A DNA stretch of 64,000 nt from an uncultured Paraprevotella sp. (lineage in GTDB: Bacteria > Bacteroidota > Bacteroidia > Bacteroidales > Bacteroidaceae), in NCBI GenBank assembly GCA_944320765.1, contig CALUIS010000003.1, positions 114,246 to 178,245 on the forward strand, written 5' to 3'. The notes under the pieces are model-generated. The model was not told the DNA's origin, did not search any database, and worked only from the letters and a program-made list of their open reading frames with translations. The position numbers and the translations under genes are program-made. Below, in pieces: positions 60,935 to 64,000 of this stretch. Within the stretch, counting starts at the first letter, position 1. Each line of letters opens with the position of its first letter.

Positions 60935-62411
60935 GAAAGACCTCCGCTTCATATACATACAGTTCGGCATCCTTCCAGCCGTTCCATGACAGACCGGCCT
61001 TGTCCCGGGCACAATGTCCCAGAAACTCCTCCTTGGTCCAATGGGTTTCCCCGGCCACCTGAGGGAGGAACGTCCCATGCCGGTTGCCTTTCACCATCAA
61101 TATGCCATGCCGCCCCAGCTGGAACTCATCAGCCGAATGAATCTTCCGCAACGGCGAAAGCACGGAAATCTCTATCTGTATCGCGGACAACTCGTCCCGG
61201 CTTACGGGCATGAAGCGCGGATCCTCGAACGCCGCCGCATGGGCCATCTCCGCCACCGTGAGATACAACGGCTGGCTACCCTCCAGATGCCCGATGCAGC
61301 CTCGCAGTTTATCTTGGAGATGAAGCGTGACGAACGCGCCGCATTCCATCCGAAGCCGGTCCGTCAGCCGCGCCTCGTCATACTGTAGCGGAACGGAATC
61401 ACCCTCCAACACATTTTCCATGCTCTTTCGGGCAATCTCCAACAAATACCGTTTCTCGTCTCCCGTCAAGGAAAAAGCCCGGGAAGAATCTTCTGCCAAG
61501 TCCGCCTTTCCATCCGGCGCACCGGACACCCGCTTGACGGCAAAGGCGTGATAGCCCACCACTTCATCAGCACCTCCATATACGGAATCGCCGGAATTGC
61601 AATATCCCAGATGCTCCATCTTCAAGCCCCCGGCCTGACGCATCATCATCAACAGCACGGCTATCGGTGCCTGCCCACAGGCACTGGTCACCAAATGGCG
61701 GACATGCGAATTAGCGTTCCAGGCGATGACTTTCAGGAATGCGTCCACCGAACCGTACTGTATGGCATCGCCCGTGGCCTTGTCCACCCGCACGGCATCC
61801 TCATACGAGGGATAATGGGAAAAGTCGCTGCTGATGACGAACAGGTTCTCCGGCGTGAAATACGGCTGAAGCTCCTTGGCCGCCTGCTCAAGTTTCTCCC
61901 TGTCCTGCGTACCCACCACAATCGGGACAATTGGGGGCATCACCTCCAGACGGGCCTGCAGGAAAGGCAGCTCCACCTCCAACGCGTGTTCCTTCCTGTG
62001 CGCCTCCGGGAGGTAAGTCCACATCCCCCCTTTTTGCGACAGCTCCTGACAGACTTCCCGGTCCACCGCCACCTTGCCCAATGGCGTGGCATAATCATCA
62101 CATCCCCCATCCACCGACACGCCGTCGAAAGCGGCCCGATGACTGGGTCCCAACAAGAAGATACGTTCATAACGCGTCTTCGGCGCGATTCGCGCGAAGG
62201 CCTTTCCGGCGATTCCGCCGGAGAACACGTAACCGGCGTGAGGTACAATCACGGCTTGGACATCTCCCGCACCCTCGGTCTGCGCATCGGCCAGGAAACA
62301 ATCCACCTCCGCCTTGAGCCGCTCCGGCCCCGCTTCGTAGAAACGTCCGGCAAACGCCGGTTTCCGCTCCCGTCCCTCTTGTGAAGCAAAAGATTTACCC
62401 ATTGTTTTCAT
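60918..62411 (-). CDS. amrB: AmmeMemoRadiSam system protein B-A fusion (Memo + AMMECR1)
   Basis: 497 residues from ATG 62411, which has GGAGGTG four nt upstream (the frame extends only to a GTG). The first ~290 residues are the Memo-like protein B: RKPAFAGRFYEAGPERLKAE, VIVPHAGYVFSGG, LLGPSHRAAFDGVSV, SSDFSHYPSYEDAV and CNSGDSVYGGADEVVGYHAF. The rest, from about 310, is AMMECR1 (protein A): FVTLHLQDKLRGCIGHLEGS with the signature LRGCIG, AAFEDPRFMPVSRDEL and IEISVLSPLRKI. Metal-binding His residues of Memo are kept. The human homologues are separate proteins; here they are one. Confidence 0.9.
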   Translation of the reverse strand: MKTMGKSFASQEGRERKPAFAGRFYEAGPERLKAEVDCFLADAQTEGAGDVQAVIVPHAGYVFSGGIAGKAFARIAPKTRYERIFLLGPSHRAAFDGVSVDGGCDDYATPLGKVAVDREVCQELSQKGGMWTYLPEAHRKEHALEVELPFLQARLEVMPPIVPIVVGTQDREKLEQAAKELQPYFTPENLFVISSDFSHYPSYEDAVRVDKATGDAIQYGSVDAFLKVIAWNANSHVRHLVTSACGQAPIAVLLMMMRQAGGLKMEHLGYCNSGDSVYGGADEVVGYHAFAVKRVSGAPDGKADLAEDSSRAFSLTGDEKRYLLEIARKSMENVLEGDSVPLQYDEARLTDRLRMECGAFVTLHLQDKLRGCIGHLEGSQPLYLTVAEMAHAAAFEDPRFMPVSRDELSAIQIEISVLSPLRKIHSADEFQLGRHGILMVKGNRHGTFLPQVAGETHWTKEEFLGHCARDKAGLSWNGWKDAELYVYEAEVFHEGEV

Positions 62412-62570
62412 AGTCACCTCCGTCTTTTAGTTCCGGCACATCCAAAAGCATCGTCCCGCCGTCCGCCACCCTCAAACGCCCCGTATGCGAAGATAGTCAT
62501 TTTTAGCCATTAAACAGCCGTTTGCGGCTAAAATCTTTCACCGCCATCCTGCGTTTTGAGATTATTTCGC

Positions 62571-62578
62571 TATATTTG
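62571..62578 (+). promoter_or_regulatory. -7 element of the toxin-antitoxin pair
   Basis: TATATTTG, 25 nt before the antitoxin ATG; no well-spaced TTTG upstream. It stands in the 190-bp gap with the divergent Memo gene, whose own TATCTTCG-like box may be at 62488-62495. Confidence 0.5.
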
Positions 62579-62603
62579 CCTCTACAATCCAAAGAGAAAA
62601 GAC

Positions 62604-62837
62604 ATGAAAGCAACAATTTCCATGGAAAGCCTGTGGCAAACGATACAGTCGCTGTCCACAAAAAACAAGAAATGGCTGGCAGACAAACTGGTGGAGGACT
62701 TAAAAGGAGATGAGGAATACATCAGCAAAGAGGAAATCCTTGCAGGGATAGATGCGGGGCTGAAAGACCTGAAAGCGGGGAGGACAAGAGATTTTGAGGA
62801 TTTCATACAAGAATGGGAACATGAAGTACAAGCTTAA
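62604..62837 (+). CDS. Antitoxin of a type II toxin-antitoxin pair
   Basis: 77 residues from ATG 62604 (MKATISMESLWQTIQSLSTK). No classical DNA-binding fold is obvious; it is acidic and helical (LVEDLKGDEEYISKEEILAG, then FEDFIQEWEHEVQA). Small acidic proteins like this precede RelE-type toxins in many Bacteroidota. The C-terminal acidic helix would wrap the toxin. Its last 17 nt overlap the toxin start. Confidence 0.72.
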   Translation: MKATISMESLWQTIQSLSTKNKKWLADKLVEDLKGDEEYISKEEILAGIDAGLKDLKAGRTRDFEDFIQEWEHEVQA

Positions 62838-63162
62838 AACTCAAAAGACTTTTGAAAAGGAAGCCAAACGGTTAGGAAAACGTTATCCGTCCCTCATCGA
62901 GGATATCAAACACCTGGGCAAGGAAATTCTTGACAATCCACATCTGGGCATCGACCTTGGAGGCGGCTTGCGTAAAATCCGCATGGCCATCACCTCCAAA
63001 GGCCGGGGCAAGAGCGGCGGAGCAAGGGTCATCACATTCTCTGTGGTTGTAGCCGTAGAAGAAACGGACATCAATCTGCTTTTCATCTACGACAAAGCCG
63101 AACGCGCATCCATCACCATGAATGAAGTCCTTGACCTGCTAAAGAAAAACGGGCTGAAATAA
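62821..63162 (+). CDS. RelE/ParE-family toxin
   Basis: 113 residues from ATG 62821 (MKYKLKTQKTFEKEAKRLGK). The RelE-type fold is suggested by KTFEKEAKRLGKRYPSL, then LGGGLRKIRMAITSKGRGKS, GGARVITFSVVV and the closing FIYDKAERASITMNEVLDLL. The GGARVIT and YDK.ERASI blocks are those that I recall from Bacteroidota RelE-like toxins. It probably cleaves ribosome-bound mRNA, but a gyrase (ParE) target is not excluded. Overlap with the antitoxin implies coupling. Confidence 0.78.
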   Translation: MKYKLKTQKTFEKEAKRLGKRYPSLIEDIKHLGKEILDNPHLGIDLGGGLRKIRMAITSKGRGKSGGARVITFSVVVAVEETDINLLFIYDKAERASITMNEVLDLLKKNGLK

Positions 63163-63188
63163 GTCCGCACCCTGCCCTTCTTAAAAAA

Positions 63189-63914
63189 TCACGCTCCCAT
63201 CTTGAGGAACAAACAGTCCGGCAAGTGGCGGTATATCCATGCGGCCACGCGCCAACGGCGGGTAATATACGCCACACGCTTCCGACGCTCTATGGCCCGC
63301 ACAATCTGCCGGCAGGCTTTTTCCACCGGCGACACCCAAAACAGCCCCTCTCCCTTGGCCATCGCCGTATCCACGAACCCCGGACGTATATCCGTCACAC
63401 ATACGGGTAAACGTTTCCCCGCCAGCCGCTGGCGGATTCCTTCCAGATAATTCATCTGAAACGCCTTCGAAGCGTTATAAGCCGGTGCCGCACCGCTGCC
63501 ACGCAAACCGCCCGCCGAGGTGATGGCCGACAGATGGCCGTGTCCCTGCCGCTCGAAGTGCTTGACAGCCCAATCCACCACAGCCGTCCACCCTATTATA
63601 TTGGTAGCCAAGGCAGGCCATTCCACGCCATAATCCAGCTCAGGATTCAAATTCCCCGTCCCGGCGGAAAGGATCAGCAAGTCCACGCCTTCCATCCGCC
63701 CGGCCAACCGGTCCAACGCAGCCTCCATGGCTACCGTGTCCGTCATATCACAAGCCTCCATCTCAAACCTTTCCGGGGATGAAGCGCACAGATTCTCCAA
63801 CCGTTCCCGGCGTCGTCCCGTCACTCCGATTCTCACATCGCGGCTTTCCGCATACATACGGGCCAGACTTTCCCCTATGCCGGAAGTCGCTCCCACAATC
63901 AAAATCTTCTTCAT
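63189..63914 (-). CDS. Short-chain dehydrogenase/reductase (SDR)
   Basis: 241 residues. NAD(P)-binding start KKILIVGATSGIGESLARMY with VTGRRRERLENL, the NxxG-type LILSAGTGN, and the catalytic pair AYNASKAF (YxxxK) preceded by SAGG. It is a classical SDR; the basic RRRERL after the first strand fits NADPH preference. The substrate is unknown. The C-terminal 30 residues (AYITRRWRVAAWIYRHLPDC) are hydrophobic/basic, which recalls membrane-associated SDRs of lipid or quinone metabolism. Confidence 0.85.
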   Translation of the reverse strand: MKKILIVGATSGIGESLARMYAESRDVRIGVTGRRRERLENLCASSPERFEMEACDMTDTVAMEAALDRLAGRMEGVDLLILSAGTGNLNPELDYGVEWPALATNIIGWTAVVDWAVKHFERQGHGHLSAITSAGGLRGSGAAPAYNASKAFQMNYLEGIRQRLAGKRLPVCVTDIRPGFVDTAMAKGEGLFWVSPVEKACRQIVRAIERRKRVAYITRRWRVAAWIYRHLPDCLFLKMGA

Positions 63915-63937
63915 ACTCCTTCTTTGTAAGCACTCAA

Positions 63938-63981
63938 TTTAGGGCATCCCCCTTTGAAAGGGCACTTTTGAGTGCCCTAAA
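63938..63981. repeat. Competing hairpins near the window end
   Basis: Three overlapping palindromes: TTTAGGGCA (63938-63946) with TGCCCTAAA (63973-63981); AGGGCACT (63959-63966) with AGTGCCCT (63971-63978); and CCCTTT/AAAGGG (63950-63962). They cannot all form. The hairpins lie just upstream of the SDR gene, so they belong either to its leader or to a gene beyond the edge. Confidence 0.5.
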
Positions 63982-64000
63982 CCGAGTTTTGTTAATTAAT

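Overview
The window looks like a chromosome segment of a Bacteroidota bacterium, order Bacteroidales, probably the Prevotellaceae/Bacteroidaceae side. The signs are: many promoters of the Bacteroidales form (TTTG, about 20 nt, then TAnnTTTG); large secreted multidomain proteins whose C-termini resemble type IX sorting tails; a DUF3467 protein; a Kdo transferase for a Gram-negative envelope; and an undivided housekeeping core. I place it with confidence only to order. No rRNA genes, CRISPR array or intact transposon were seen.

Layout. 1-3964: two related secreted-protein genes on the minus strand (one cut by the window edge), sharing a duplicated 5' module, plus a 58-residue small protein. 4051-5512: a hipBA-type kinase/antitoxin pair. 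5640-6120: the first, diverged copy of a long GC-rich intergenic repeat. 6155-8092: rlpA-like lipoprotein/transglycosylase and metY. 8308-11556: a large secreted protein with a HEIGH zinc-protease motif.

11625-30303 is the complete str/S10/spc/alpha ribosomal superoperon read leftwards: rpsL-rpsG-fusA-rpsJ-rplC-D-W-B-rpsS-rplV-rpsC-rplP-rpmC-rpsQ-rplN-X-E-rpsN-H-rplF-R-rpsE-rpmD-rplO-secY-map-infA-rpmJ-rpsM-K-D-rpoA-rplQ, preceded by a DUF3467 gene. 30494-31945 holds the second repeat copy and the wreck of a group II intron lying just beyond the rpoC terminator. 32013-46505 is a second superoperon, also leftward: rpsU-xerC-hpf, then tRNA-Thr/Tyr/Gly/Thr-tuf-tRNA-Trp-secE-nusG-rplK-A-J-L-rpoB-rpoC, the same order as the E. 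coli tufB/rif region.

46542-63978 is mixed housekeeping and accessory DNA: mdh, a decayed locus, an M24 aminopeptidase, a gamma-carbonic anhydrase, an AAA ATPase with a palindromic promoter, the third repeat copy, waaA and gltX, a PgpH-like c-di-AMP phosphodiesterase, priA, a two-gene AmmeMemoRadiSam system with fused B and A proteins, a RelE-type toxin-antitoxin pair and an SDR oxidoreductase.

The least explained items are the ~550-bp repeat family (30494-31047, 51853-52400, diverged copy 5640-6120), whose two fuller copies share short inverted ends and whose copies share an internal hairpin and tandem motif; the duplicated 5' module of the surface-protein genes; and the small protein tied to one of them. 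All homology statements come from reading the sequence and remembered family features; no database search was run.
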